Below are positions 37,672-48,221 of a stretch of DNA of 64,000 bases, one piece after another; the stretch's first letter is position 1; every line of letters begins with the position of its first letter. The stretch lies in NCBI GenBank assembly GCA_012103375.1, contig WLWX01000001.1:1664501-1728500 (forward strand), written 5' to 3'. A program made the translations under genes and the position numbers. Origin of the DNA: Paracoccaceae bacterium (GTDB lineage: Bacteria; Pseudomonadota; Alphaproteobacteria; Rhodobacterales; Rhodobacteraceae). The notes beneath the pieces are model-generated. The model searched no databases and was not told where the DNA came from. It saw only the letters and a list, made by a program, of their open reading frames with translations.

Positions 37672-38724
37672 AAGCGTTTCGACATTAACCTGAGACATAT
37701 CCGGCGGCCTTAAAGTAGTTCCAGCATTCTACTGGGTCGTAGAGATCGCAGATTGCTCCGATTGCTTCGAAGACCTGGGTAAAGGACCTGGCCCCGATCC
37801 GTCGCAAATGGGCTTTCAGTTTAGAGAAGGCCTGCTCGATGGGATTCAGGTCGGGCGAGTACGGTGGCAGGTAAAGGAACCAGCAGCCGTGATTGCGTAA
37901 AGCCTGCGTCGCCTCCTTATTCCGGTGGGTTGCCAGGTTGTCGAGAATGACGACAGTGCCGGGGTTGATCTCGGGGACCAGCACTTCGCGGATGTAGGCC
38001 GCGAAGGCGGGGCCATCTATCGCTCCCTTGATGACCCAAGGTGCGATCAGCGCGCCTTGGGTCAGGCCCGCGATCAAGGTTTGGGTTCCCCAGCTTCCGA
38101 AGGGCGCATCCATCGTCAGGCGCTTACCGCGCTTGGCTCTGCCGCGTAGGCGCGTGAGGTTTGTCTTCACTGCGGTTTCGTCAATAAAGACAACGCGCTC
38201 AGGAAAGGTCGCAATGGCTGGCGAGCGGTATCTGAACCAGTCGGCCCGTTGCTGCCTTACCTTGGCGCGGCGGCGCTCGGTTGCGACCAGCGACTTTTTT
38301 TGTACGTGAAGCCGAGCCGGGACAGAAGGTTGGCGATGGAGGAGTGATGCACCCGCACACCCTCTGCATCGGCCAGCGCATTACGCAACTCAAAGAGCGT
38401 GATGTCAGGGTCTTGTGCGATCAACTCCTCAAAGAATTCCCGATGCGGAGCCAGCTTTCCCTTGCCGCGCGGCGGTCCCTGCCGGGCAGGTTCCGCATGA
38501 CCCTTCATCCTCACCTGACGCGCCCACCGCGCGCCTGTGGCAGGCGACAGCTTCAACCGCAACGCCGCCGCGCGCCCGCTCAACCCTTCTTCAATGTATC
38601 TCTGAAACCGTATCCGAAGCGCAGATGGCAAAGGTGCTGACATGATCCATCCTCCCAAACAGGATGAATCACAGATCAGGTCTCAAGGGAATCCCTCGCG
38701 ATTCAGGTTCAAGCCGAAACGCTT
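37672..38724 (-). mobile_element. IS630-family insertion sequence, copy A
   Basis: 1053 bp, bounded by imperfect terminal inverted repeats starting AAGCGTTTCGAC (left) and AAGCGTTTCGGC (right end, reversed) and flanked by TA (37670-37671 and 38725-38726), the target used by IS630/Tc1/mariner elements. It carries a two-frame transposase on the minus strand. A copy at 63065 differs in the compared part by only a few bases. Inserted at codon 12 of arginase. Confidence 0.93.
37685..38643 (-). CDS. IS630-family transposase made by -1 frameshifting (copy A)
   Basis: OrfA (from ATG 38643, GGAGG upstream) carries HTH domains (YIEEGLSGRAAALRLKLSPATGARWARQV). OrfB carries the DDE catalytic core (FIDETAVKTNLTRLRG, VILDNLATHRNKEA, LPPYSPDLNPIEQAFSKLKAHLR). 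The frames join at an A7 run (T7 at 38295-38301 on the + strand) in the context TAC-AAA-AAA-G, where a -1 slip joins GFTYKK to SLVATERRR. Both frames look intact, so the element may be active. Confidence 0.9.
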
Positions 38725-39648
38725 TAATCGGTGTTCCGGCGCAATCGGGAACGCGCCAAAGGGGCTGTGCGATGGGGCCGGATGCCTATCGCTCTGCCGG
38801 GCTGGTCGAGGCTTTGTCAGACCTCAACATCGCGACCACGGACTGGGGCAATCTGATCCCGCCTGTATGCCACCCGACAGCGCATGAGAACGCAAACATC
38901 CACGCCCTTGCCGAGACGTCGGCCTGGATTGCCGAGGTTTCCGAGGCCACCGCCCGGGCTGCGCAGAAGGTGGATATGCCGATTATTCTGGGCGGCGATC
39001 ATTCGGTTGCCGCCGGGTCGATCCCGGCACTGGCAAGTCATGCAGCGTCCATCGGGCGTCCATTCTTTGTCCTTTGGCTGGATGCGCACCCCGATCTGCA
39101 TCGACTGTCGACGACCCAAAGCGGCAACCTGCACGGCACCCCGGTTGCCTATGTCACCGGCTGTCATGGTTTCGGCGGCCATTACCCCGACCTGCCGGCA
39201 AAAGTGCAGCCTGAGAATATCTGCATGATGGGGCTGCGCTCGGTCGATGCGGCAGAGAAGTCCCTGCTGGCCGATCTTGGGATCGAAACCCACGACATGC
39301 GCGCCATCGACGAAAACGGCATCAAGGCCCCGCTGAGCGCATTTCTGGACCGCGTCCGCACGGCCAACGGCTGCATTCATGTCAGCCTGGATGTGGACTT
39401 TCTGGACCCGGGCATTGCCTGCGCCGTCGGGACAACCGTTCCGGGTGGCGCGACCTTCCGCGAGGCGCATCTGGTCATGGAACTGCTGCATGAAAGCGGC
39501 CTGGTCACGTCGCTCGACCTGGTCGAACTGAACCCGTTTCTGGACGAACGCGGCCGAACTGCGCAGCTGATGGTGGATCTGACGGCCTCGCTGATGGGGA
39601 ATGCCGTGCTCGACCGTCCGACGAACCAACATTGAAAGGTATACCTAC

Positions 39649-40704
39649 ATGATCCCGCAGCCATCCCCCCTTGCCATGGTGCCCTTCGTCAGTGTTGAAA
39701 ACATGATGAAGCTGGTCACCCGCATCGGCGTGCCCGAGATGATTGCCGGCATCGCCCAGGTGATCGAAGACGATTTCCGACGCTGGCCCGAGTTCGACAA
39801 GACACCCCGAATTCCGGCCCATTCCGAAGAAGGCGTGATCGAGCTGATGCCGACGTCAGACGGAATCACATATGGGTTCAAATACGTCAACGGGCACCCC
39901 GCCAATATGACGCGGGGGTATCAGACGGTGACGGCCTTTGGCCTGTTGGCGCGGGTGGACAACGGCTATCCGATCCTGCTGTCGGAAATGACCGTTCTGA
40001 CAGCCCTAAGGACGGCCGCAACCTCGGCCGTGGCGGCCAAGTACCTGGCGCCAGCGGGCGCGCGGACCATGGCGATGATCGGCAACGGCGCACAATGTGA
40101 ATTTCAGGCGCTGGGGTTCCAGAAGATCATCGGAATCGACACGGTACATCTGTTCGATATTGATCCGGCAGCAACCAGCAAGGCTGCGCGCAACCTGCGG
40201 GAAAGCGGGTTGCAGGTGGTTGAATGCAGCACCCCGGAACAGGCCGTCACGGGCGTCGACATCATCACCACCTGCACCGCCGACAAGCAATGCGCCACGA
40301 TCCTGACCGACAACATGGTCGGCGCAGGCCAGCACATAAATGCAATCGGTGGGGATTGTCCCGGCAAGACCGAGTTGCACCGCGATATCCTGATGCGCTC
40401 GGACATATTCGTCGAATACCCGCCACAGACCCGGATCGAGGGTGAAATCCAGCAACTGCCCGACGATCACCCGGTGACCGAGATCTGGCAAGTGGTCTCT
40501 GGCCAGGTGCCCGGGCGGGAATCGGACCGGCAGGTGACCCTGTTTGACAGCGTCGGATTTGCGACCGAGGATTTTTCTGCGCTAAAATACGTTCATGCAC
40601 GGCTGGAATACTACGGCGATTATCAAAAGCTCGACATGATCGCCGATCCGGACGACCCGAGGGATCTGTTTGGTATGGTGATGCGCGCAAAGGGTGATGA
40701 GTGA
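39649..40704 (+). CDS. ocd: Ornithine cyclodeaminase
   Basis: 351-aa NAD-dependent enzyme of the OCD/mu-crystallin family that converts ornithine to proline with release of ammonia. Motifs include FVSVENMMKLV, GFKYVNGHPANMTRGYQTV (substrate loop), SEMTVLTALRTAATSAVAAKYLAP and the Rossmann motif MIGNGAQCEFQALGF. ATG 39649 has GAAAGG about 8 bases upstream. It lies between arginase and putA; its TGA overlaps the putA ATG by one base. It is intact while both flanking pathway genes are interrupted. Confidence 0.92.
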   Translation: MIPQPSPLAMVPFVSVENMMKLVTRIGVPEMIAGIAQVIEDDFRRWPEFDKTPRIPAHSEEGVIELMPTSDGITYGFKYVNGHPANMTRGYQTVTAFGLLARVDNGYPILLSEMTVLTALRTAATSAVAAKYLAPAGARTMAMIGNGAQCEFQALGFQKIIGIDTVHLFDIDPAATSKAARNLRESGLQVVECSTPEQAVTGVDIITTCTADKQCATILTDNMVGAGQHINAIGGDCPGKTELHRDILMRSDIFVEYPPQTRIEGEIQQLPDDHPVTEIWQVVSGQVPGRESDRQVTLFDSVGFATEDFSALKYVHARLEYYGDYQKLDMIADPDDPRDLFGMVMRAKGDE

Positions 40705-40744
40705 TGGATCTGCGCCGCAGGATCCGGGTGGATACCTATGCGGA

Positions 40745-42260
40745 GATACTGTTGAAAAAGTCCGTTGATTGGCCGCGCACGCTCTGATTCACTTGTTTTG
40801 AGGGTGGAGGGTTCGGCGATGATGGGTCCAAGGCAAGTTGCGCAAGGCGCGCTGTTCTATGAGTTCTCGATCGAGAGTTTTGTGCCGAAGGATCATCCCG
40901 TCCGGGGAATTGATCGCTTCCTTGATCTGACAGGTGTGCGCCCCTTGCTCGCTTCATACTACAGTGCCAATGGCCGCCCTTCGATTGATCCTGAACTGAT
41001 GATCCGCATGCTGTTGTTGGGCTATTGTCAGGGCATCCGTTCCGAGCGACGGCTTTGCGAAGAGGTTCATGTCAATCTGGCGTATCGTTGGTTTTGTAAG
41101 CTTGATTTGGCTGATCCAGTGCCCGACCATTCGACATTCTCTAAGAACCGGCATGGCCGTTTCCGCGAGAGCGGTTTGTTCCGACATTTGTTCGAGGTCG
41201 TTTTGCAGCGCTGCATGGATGAGGGGCTGGTTGGCGGCCACAGCTTTGGTGTTGATGCCAGTCTGATCCCCGCGAATGCAAACCAGACGCGCGGCGTTGA
41301 AAGCAAAGACGGACTGCCAGCAGATCTGACGTCCCGTGCCGTCGACGAATATCTCGAGACGCTGGATGATGTGGCCTTCGGTGCTGCGACCAAGGTCGTC
41401 CCCAAATACATCTCACCGGCTGATCCAGCAGCGCGTTGGACTGGGGCTGACGGGGGAGCCGCCTACTTTGCCTATTCCACTAACTATATGGTCGATTTGG
41501 ATAATGCAGTCATCGTGGACGTCGAGCCGACGGCTCCGATCCGGCCTGCAGAGGCGCGGGCAGCAAGGGAGATGATCGATCGTGTACATGAGCGGTTTGG
41601 CATCAAACCTGACAAGCTTGTGGGTGATACGGGTTACGGATCAGCCGAGATGTTGGGCTGGCTTGTGGACGAACGTCAAATCGAACCCCACATTCCGGTC
41701 TGGGATAAGTCAAAACGAACTGACGGCACATTCTCACGCGAAGACTTTGTCTACGACCCGGCGACCGACAGCTATACTTGCCCGACCGGCAAAGCCTTGC
41801 AAACATATCGGCGGAACTTCTCAAAACCGCGAAAGCCCAATGGCAGCAAAGACGGGTTCATCAGATACCGAGCCTCAAAGCACGATTGCGACGCATGCCC
41901 TCTGAAGTCGCAATGCTGTCCGAAGGACGACGGCAGACGCCTTATGCGGTCCGTTCACGAAGCCGCCCGAGACGTCGCTCGCGATATCCGAAAAACAGAT
42001 GCCTACATGACGTCGTTCATCCAAAGGCGGAAGGTTGAAATGCTCTTTGCCCACCTGAAACGATACATCGGCGTGCAGATGATGCGGCTTCGAGGACCCA
42101 AAGGCGCAACCGAACAGTTCCAACTCGCAGCAACAGCTCAAAACCTCCGGAAACTGGCGAAGTTGGTGCCAGCAACAGTGCCAACGTGAAAGAAAACGGC
42201 GCGCGGCCGCCTCTCGCTCAACAACGCGCCGACCAAAACATCGACTTCTTCAACAGTATC
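40745..42260 (+). mobile_element. IS1182-family insertion sequence
   Basis: 1516 bp with terminal inverted repeats beginning GATACTGTTGAAAAAGTC (left) and GATACTGTTGAAGAAGTC (right end reversed), 17 of 18 identical. Flanked by CGGA at 40741-40744 and 42261-42264, a perfect 4-bp duplication. It contains one full transposase gene and interrupts putA. Its ends resemble those of the four 218-bp MITEs, making this type of element their likely mobiliser. Confidence 0.93.
40819..42189 (+). CDS. IS1182-family transposase
   Basis: 456-aa DDE transposase with the N-terminal pattern MMGPRQVAQGALFYEFSIE typical for the family, an HTH region (RMLLLGYCQGIRSERRLCEEV), the first catalytic Asp in SFGVDASLIPANAN and the second near VGDTGYGSAEMLG, and C-terminal VEMLFAHLKRYIG (catalytic Glu region). 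A cysteine cluster (CDACPLKSQCCPKD) is also typical. ATG 40819 follows GGTGGAGG by 8 bases; an upstream ATG at 40765 lies close to the IS end and is less likely. The gene appears intact. Confidence 0.93.
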   Translation: MMGPRQVAQGALFYEFSIESFVPKDHPVRGIDRFLDLTGVRPLLASYYSANGRPSIDPELMIRMLLLGYCQGIRSERRLCEEVHVNLAYRWFCKLDLADPVPDHSTFSKNRHGRFRESGLFRHLFEVVLQRCMDEGLVGGHSFGVDASLIPANANQTRGVESKDGLPADLTSRAVDEYLETLDDVAFGAATKVVPKYISPADPAARWTGADGGAAYFAYSTNYMVDLDNAVIVDVEPTAPIRPAEARAAREMIDRVHERFGIKPDKLVGDTGYGSAEMLGWLVDERQIEPHIPVWDKSKRTDGTFSREDFVYDPATDSYTCPTGKALQTYRRNFSKPRKPNGSKDGFIRYRASKHDCDACPLKSQCCPKDDGRRLMRSVHEAARDVARDIRKTDAYMTSFIQRRKVEMLFAHLKRYIGVQMMRLRGPKGATEQFQLAATAQNLRKLAKLVPATVPT

Positions 42261-45200
42261 CGGATGAAGCCGAACTTCTGGACCGGCTGCTGAAACAGGC
42301 GGCGTTTTCGCAAGCTGAGTGCGAAGACTTTGCGCGGTGGGGGGCCGATCTAGTCCGGCTGATCCGCGACGGCGCGAACCCGTCGATGATGGAGCTGTTT
42401 CTGGGCGAATACGGGCTGTCATCGGAAGAAGGTGTCGCGCTGATGTGCCTGGCCGAGGCTTTGCTGCGTGTTCCCGACACCGAAACCATCGACGATCTGA
42501 TCGAGGACAAGATCGTGCCAAGCGCCTGGGGAAGCCATCTGGGGCGGTCACATTCGCCGCTTATCAACGCCTCGACCTGGGCGCTGATGCTGACGGGTAA
42601 GGTGCTCGAAGATACCGGCAACGGCCTGATCGGCACCCTGCACGGGGCGGTCAAACGGCTTGGCGAACCGGTGATCCGTGCCGCCGTCGCGCGCGCGATG
42701 GGGGAAATGGGTCGCCAGTTTGTGGTGGGCGAGGATATCGAAAAAGCCATGACCCGCGTCGGCGCGATGGAGGCGAAGGGCTATACTTATTCATACGACA
42801 TGCTGGGCGAAGCGGCCTGCACCGAAGCGGACGCGGCGCGTTACCATCTGGCCTATGCCCGTGCCATTGCCCAGATCGCGCGGGCTGCCAAGTCGGACGA
42901 TATCGCACAGAACCCCGGCATTTCAATCAAGCTGTCGGCGCTGCATCCACGTTATGAACCGCTGAAGCGTGACCAGATTCTGGATGAGTTGGTGCCGCGC
43001 GTTGCCGCACTCGTTTCATTGGCCAGATCGGCAGGGATCGGGCTGAATATCGACGCCGAGGAAGCCGCCCGCCTGGATCTGTCGCTGGACATTATCGATG
43101 CGCTTTTGTCCGACCCCGCACTGGCGGGGTGGGACGGGTTCGGTGTGGTTGTTCAGGCCTATTCCAAACGCGCGGGCGCTGTCATCGACTGGCTGTACCA
43201 ACGGGCGCAGGATCTGGATCGCCGGATCATGGTGCGCCTTGTGAAGGGCGCCTATTGGGACACCGAGATCAAGATCGCCCAAACCGAAGGCCTGCCCGGA
43301 TTCCCTGTGTTCACGAAAAAACCTGCGACCGACGCCAGCTATCTTGCCTGCGCGCGCAAGTTGCTGGGCTACAACGACCGGATATATCCGCAATTCGCCA
43401 CCCATAACGCGCATACGGTGGCAGCGGTGCTCGGGATGGCTGCGCCGGACGCACGGTACGAGTTTCAGCGCCTGCACGGGATGGGCGAAGCGCTGCATCA
43501 GCAGGTGCTGGACGCCCATGGAACCGCCTGCCGGATTTATGCCCCGGTGGGCAAGCATCGTGATCTGCTGGCCTATCTGGTGCGGCGATTGCTGGAAAAC
43601 GGGGCGAATTCATCCTTCGTGAACCAGATCGTCGATGAAGAGGTTCCGGCCGAGGTGGTGGCCGGCGATCCGCTTGCGGATCTGGATAAACCGGCGCCAA
43701 AGATTTCCCTGCCTGCGGACCTGTTCGCGCCGCGCGTGAACTCAGCCGGGCTGGATGTGTCGGACCCGGATGCGCTGGCCTCTGTTCTTGGGGCGCGCGA
43801 TGCCTGTTGCGGACCATGGGGCGCGCCGTCGCCGTCCGCGCAAGTGGTCACCAACCCGGCGACCGGAACAACGATTGGCCATGTTGAATTCCACAGCGCC
43901 GCCGGGGTTGTCGCAATCGCCGAACGTCTGCGCATCTGGGATGCGGACCCGGATCACCGGGCCGAGGTGCTGAACCGGGCTGCGGAGCTTTTTGAACGCG
44001 ATCGCCCCGCGCTGTTTGCCCTGCTGGCGCAGGAGGCTGGCAAGACCCTGCTGGATTGCATCGGTGAAATGCGCGAGGCGGTGGATTTCCTGCGCTACTA
44101 CGCAGGCGGGATTTCCGGGCTTTCGGGACGTCCCCTTGGCACCGTCCTTTGTATCTCGCCCTGGAACTTTCCGCTTGCGATCTTCTCCGGCCAGGTCGCA
44201 GCGGCACTTGCCGCTGGCAACGCGGTTATTGCCAAACCGGCCGAGGCCACCAGCCTGATCGCGGCGCGCGCCGTTGCGCTGCTGCATGAAGCGGGCGTGC
44301 CGACGGATGTTCTGGCGCTGGTCCCCGGCAGCGGGGCGGTGGTGGGGCCAGCGCTGTGCGCGCATCCTGCAACCGCCGGGGTGGCTTTTACCGGGTCGAC
44401 CGCAACCGGCCAGGCGATCAACCGCGCATTGGCTGAACGGTCGGACGCGCCGGTGCCGCTGATCGCCGAAACCGGCGGGATCAATGCGATGATCGTGGAT
44501 TCCACCGCGCTTCTGGAACAGGCGGTGCAAGACATCGTCGCTTCGGCATTTCAATCTGCCGGGCAGCGCTGTTCGGCGCTGCGGGTCCTCTATGTGCAAT
44601 CGGGGATTCATGACGCGCTGTTGGAGATGCTGATCGGCGCGGTGGACGCCCTGAAAATCGGCGACCCCAGCGACCCGAGCGCTGATATTGGCCCTGTCAT
44701 TGATGCGGCGGCAAAGACCTCGATCAATGACTACGTCGCGGCGATGCAGGCAGACGGCAAGCTGATCCGCCACTGGCCCGCCCCGGAGGCGGGGCATTTC
44801 GTTGGCCCCAGCCTGATCCGGGTCAGCGGTATCGGGCAGGTGACGCGCGAGGTTTTTGGCCCGGTGCTGCATATCGCCCGGTTCGAGGCGGATCAGATTG
44901 ACCGCGTGGTCGATGATATCAACGCCGCAGGCTATGACCTGACCTTCGGGGTGCATACCCGCATTGACGGGCGGGTTCAGCACATCGTGGATCGGGTCGA
45001 TGTGGGCAACATCTATGTCAACCGGAACCAGATTGGGGCGATTGTAGGCTCTCAACCCTTTGGCGGGCACGGGCTGTCCGGGACGGGGCCCAAAGCCGGG
45101 GGGCCCAGATACCTTGAAGCGTTCACGCGCGGCAACGACGTCGGTGCGGTTTCCGGCGCGACCCCCGGTGCAGTAACCAGTTCCCGATTGCCCGGACCTA

Positions 45201-45619
45201 CGGGAGAGGACAATTCCTATGCAATGAAACCCAGACACGGCGTCATATGCGCCGGACCGGGGGCCAAGGATGCGGCGCAGCAGGCCGATATTGCGCGCGC
45301 CCTGGGCTGTCAGAACGTTCTGGTCAAAGCACAGTTAACGCCGGGCGAAGTTGCACAGCTAAAGGGGGTTTCGGCCCTGATCTACTGGGGGAATGTGCCG
45401 CAGGGTTTTGCGCGCGCCTGCGCGGCGCTGGACGGGCCAATCGTCAGGCTGGTGACCGCGCGAACGCTGGACCGCGATCTGCTGGTCGAGCAAACGATCT
45501 GCGTGGATACCACGGCTTCGGGCGGCAATGCCGAGTTGCTGGCGGCCAGTTCCTGACGCAGACGGCTTCGGGGCCTGCACGGCGCCGGGGTAGGGATGCA
45601 CCGCCCAAGGTGCCCTAAA

Positions 45620-46075
45620 TCAATCAATGTGGTAGCCGGAAAATTCCTTGACCGTCGACACCGTCATCAGGGTCTTCATCTCTGCCACCGAGGGGATGCG
45701 CGACAGGCGATTGCGGTACAGGTTTTCGTAGGCCCGCGTATCGCGTGCAGCGACCCGGACGAGGTAGTCGAATTCACCCGAAATCAGGTGGCATTCCAGA
45801 ATCTCGGGCATGATCGCGATCGCAGCCTCAAACGCCTCGATATGTTCCTGGCGCATATTGGTGATCTTGATCTCGATAAAGATCTGCAATTCCAGCCCGA
45901 TTTTCAAGCGATCCAGCCGCGCCGCATAGCCTGCGATCATGCCGAATGCTTCCAGAAGTTTTACCCGCCGGTGGCAGGCTGACAGCGACAGTCCGACCTG
46001 TTCGGACAGCCGCGACATCGAGATCTGGCCGTCTGTCTGAAGGGTCTGCATGATTTTCTTATCTATGCTGTCCAT
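45620..46075 (-). CDS. Lrp-family regulator, PutR-like
   Basis: 151 aa: HTH (DSIDKKIMQTLQTDGQISMSRLSEQVGLSLSACHRRVKLLE) plus RAM domain (SGEFDYLVRVAARD). It converges on putA; in alphaproteobacteria an Lrp-type PutR next to putA activates proline use. ATG 46075 is about 8 bases after AGGAAA. The longer frame starting at 46111 is less supported. It probably responds to proline or alanine; the alanine symporter genes are transcribed divergently from it. Confidence 0.85.
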   Translation of the reverse strand: MDSIDKKIMQTLQTDGQISMSRLSEQVGLSLSACHRRVKLLEAFGMIAGYAARLDRLKIGLELQIFIEIKITNMRQEHIEAFEAAIAIMPEILECHLISGEFDYLVRVAARDTRAYENLYRNRLSRIPSVAEMKTLMTVSTVKEFSGYHID

Positions 46076-46220
46076 CGGAGAATTTCCTGCATCAATGGGG
46101 GATAAACCCATTTCTTACAGAAAATTTCCGAAAATGCGACCACATCGAGCGATTTTTCTTTACGAGATTGTGTAAAACTCACACTGTCCAGAGAAACATA
46201 AAAACGTTGGAGGAGAGGAC

Positions 46221-46655
46221 ATGACAAAAACAATCGTCGTGGGTTACGACGGAAGCGAAAGCGCGGATCGCGCAATCGACTTCGCGACAGAGCGCGCAAA
46301 ATCGCAAGGTGTCTCAATAACCGTTGCGCATGTGCTGGAATGGTCGCCGTATTCGTTCCTGACGCCCCAGGAAATCGAAGAGCGCCACGCGCGTTGGACC
46401 GAAGAACTGAAACGCGCCGAAGAAATGGTCGTCGCGCCGGTTCTGAAGAAGCTTTCCGCCGCAGGCGTCGAAGCGCGATCTGAGATTAAATACGGCCATA
46501 TTGCCGATACGATCTGCGACGTCGCAAAATCCGCGAATGCCGCGCAGATCGTGATCGGCCGAACGGGCCACTCTTCGCTGACATCGCGTCTTTTCGGTTC
46601 GGTCGCTGGCACCCTGGCGCAAGCGTCGCCAGTGCCGGTCACCATCGTTCCATAA
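46221..46655 (+). CDS. Universal stress protein family (UspA)
   Basis: 144-aa single Usp domain. N-terminal KTIVVGYDGSESADRAIDFA and the ATP-binding motif VIGRTGHSSLTSRLFGSVAGTLAQASPVPVTIV (G-2x-G-9x-G-S/T) are clear, so it should bind ATP. Located 21 bases before the sodium:alanine symporter gene, it is probably a regulatory partner co-expressed with it. Preceded by GGAGGAG. Confidence 0.9.
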   Translation: MTKTIVVGYDGSESADRAIDFATERAKSQGVSITVAHVLEWSPYSFLTPQEIEERHARWTEELKRAEEMVVAPVLKKLSAAGVEARSEIKYGHIADTICDVAKSANAAQIVIGRTGHSSLTSRLFGSVAGTLAQASPVPVTIVP

Positions 46656-46676
46656 AAAAATAAAGCAGGGATAGAG

Positions 46677-48221
46677 ATGTATAAAAATCTGAAAATAACA
46701 GGGCTGGCGGCCCCGGCGCTTATGGCGTCCGCGGTCCCCGCAATTGCGCAATCCATCGACGAAAAGGTAAACCAGATATTCGCAAGTTCGACTGGCTGGT
46801 TTGTGAACTTGATCTTCAGCCCGTTTCCGGGAACCAGCTTCCCCTGGATCGTGGCTTGGCTGGTGGTCGCGGCGACAATCTTTACGGTCTACTTCGGCCT
46901 GATCCAGTTCAAGGCCTTCCCGCACTCGATCTCGCTGGTCAAGGGCGACTATTCCGACCCCAATGACGCGGGCGAAGTCAGCCATTTCCAGGCGCTGGCA
47001 ACGGCGCTTTCGGGGACTGTCGGGCTGGGCAACATCGCCGGTGTGGCGGTTGCGGTCGGCATCGGTGGTCCTGGCGCGACATTCTGGATGATCCTGGCGG
47101 GCCTGATGGGCATGGCCTCGAAATTCACCGAATGTACGTTGGGTGTTAAATACCGAAATGAGTATGAAAACGGCACCGTCTCAGGTGGTCCGATGTACTA
47201 TATGACCAAGGGTTTCGAAGAACGCGGCCTGCCGGCGGGCAAGTTCATGGCGGTCCTGTTTTCGATCTTTTGTATCCTTGGCGCCTTCGGTGGCGGCAAC
47301 ATGTTCCAGGCCAATCAGGCGCACGCGCAGATCACCAATGTCGTTGGTGATTTTCCGGGCTGGATCACCGGCATCATCTTTGCCGTGATCGTGTTTGCGG
47401 TTATTGTCGGCGGTCTGAAATCCATCGCGAAAGTGACCGAAAAGGTCGTGCCGTTCATGGGCGTTCTGTACGTTCTGACCGCGCTGGTCATTCTGCTGAT
47501 GAACTTCAATCTGATCGGCTGGGCCTTTGGTGAAATCTTCAGCGGTGCCTTCACCGGTGCAGGTGTTGCCGGTGGTATGGTCGGTGCGCTGATCCAGGGC
47601 TTCAAGCGGGCGGCATTCTCGAACGAGGCTGGCGTTGGCTCGGCGGCGATCGCACACTCGGCCGTGAAAACGAAAGAGCCGATTACCGAAGGCTTCGTTT
47701 CCCTGCTGGAGCCGTTCATCGACACGGTTGTGATCTGCACGATGACGGCGCTGGTGATCATCATCACCGGTCAGCTGATCACCGATCCCAACACCGGCCT
47801 GTATCTGCTGGACGAAGGCGCAAGCACGATCCAGACGGTCGATGGCAACAAGGGCGTGGCGCTGACATCTGCGGCGTTTTCTTCCGCGGTGCCGTTCTTC
47901 CAGTACATCCTGGCGATTGCGGTGATTCTGTTCGCATTCTCGACCATGATCAGCTGGTCCTACTATGGCCTGAAGGCCTGGACCTTCCTGTTTGGTGAGG
48001 GCGACACCAAGGAGCTGGTGTTCAAGGTGATCTTCTGCATCTTCGTCGTGATCGGCGCTGCGGCCAGCCTTGGCCCGGTCATCGACTTCTCGGATGCGGC
48101 GATCTTTGCCATGGCGGTTGTCAACATCGCGGCACTTTATGTGCTGATGCCGATCGTGAAGGCAGAGCTTCAAAGCTATCAGGCGCGGCTGAAGTCGGGT
48201 GAAATCCGCAAATTCCACTAG
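46677..48221 (+). CDS. Sodium:alanine/glycine symporter (AGCS family)
   Basis: 514-aa transporter with about eleven helices. Family motifs are ALSGTVGLGNIAGVAVAVGIGGPGATFWMIL, GGPMYYM and FSNEAGVGSAAIAHSAVKTKEPITEGFVSLLEPFIDT. It imports alanine or glycine with sodium; an AA-rich N-terminal segment may be a signal or the first helix. The stop codon TAG is formed by TA of the target plus G, the first base of an IS630 element; without the IS the stop would be TAA, so the protein is unchanged. Confidence 0.93.
   Translation: MYKNLKITGLAAPALMASAVPAIAQSIDEKVNQIFASSTGWFVNLIFSPFPGTSFPWIVAWLVVAATIFTVYFGLIQFKAFPHSISLVKGDYSDPNDAGEVSHFQALATALSGTVGLGNIAGVAVAVGIGGPGATFWMILAGLMGMASKFTECTLGVKYRNEYENGTVSGGPMYYMTKGFEERGLPAGKFMAVLFSIFCILGAFGGGNMFQANQAHAQITNVVGDFPGWITGIIFAVIVFAVIVGGLKSIAKVTEKVVPFMGVLYVLTALVILLMNFNLIGWAFGEIFSGAFTGAGVAGGMVGALIQGFKRAAFSNEAGVGSAAIAHSAVKTKEPITEGFVSLLEPFIDTVVICTMTALVIIITGQLITDPNTGLYLLDEGASTIQTVDGNKGVALTSAAFSSAVPFFQYILAIAVILFAFSTMISWSYYGLKAWTFLFGEGDTKELVFKVIFCIFVVIGAAASLGPVIDFSDAAIFAMAVVNIAALYVLMPIVKAELQSYQARLKSGEIRKFH

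Larger units (their letters stand above)
37636..39635 (+). pseudogene. Arginase, interrupted at codon 12 by an IS630 element
   Basis: Splices precisely if the IS (37672-38724) and one TA are removed: MQTVTHQKTCAL joins IGVPAQSGTRQRGCAMGPDAY, giving 314 aa. Manganese-site motifs are intact downstream: GGDHSVAAGS, WLDAHPDLH, SLDVDFLDPG and ELNPFLDERGRTA. Arginase hydrolyses arginine to ornithine and urea; the next genes take ornithine to proline and glutamate. The downstream part could only be translated from an internal ATG such as the one before GPDAYRS, losing the first strand. The two pieces are otherwise undamaged, so the insertion seems recent. Confidence 0.92.
40704..45556 (+). pseudogene. 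putA: Bifunctional proline dehydrogenase / P5C dehydrogenase PutA, interrupted by an IS1182 element
   Basis: Removing the IS (40745-42260) and one CGGA copy gives 3333 bases, 1110 aa, in one frame: MDLRRRIRVDTYAD joins EAELLDRLLKQAAFS. It has no N-terminal DNA-binding domain. The proline dehydrogenase barrel has SIKLSALHPRYEP and MVRLVKGAYWDTEIK, and the aldehyde dehydrogenase domain has ISPWNFPLAIF, TGSTATGQ and QSAGQRCSALRVLYVQ (catalytic Cys). PutA oxidises proline to glutamate. The IS lies at codon 14, separating the start and ribosome site from everything else. The long remaining frame from 42386 may be called intact by automatic methods. Confidence 0.93.
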
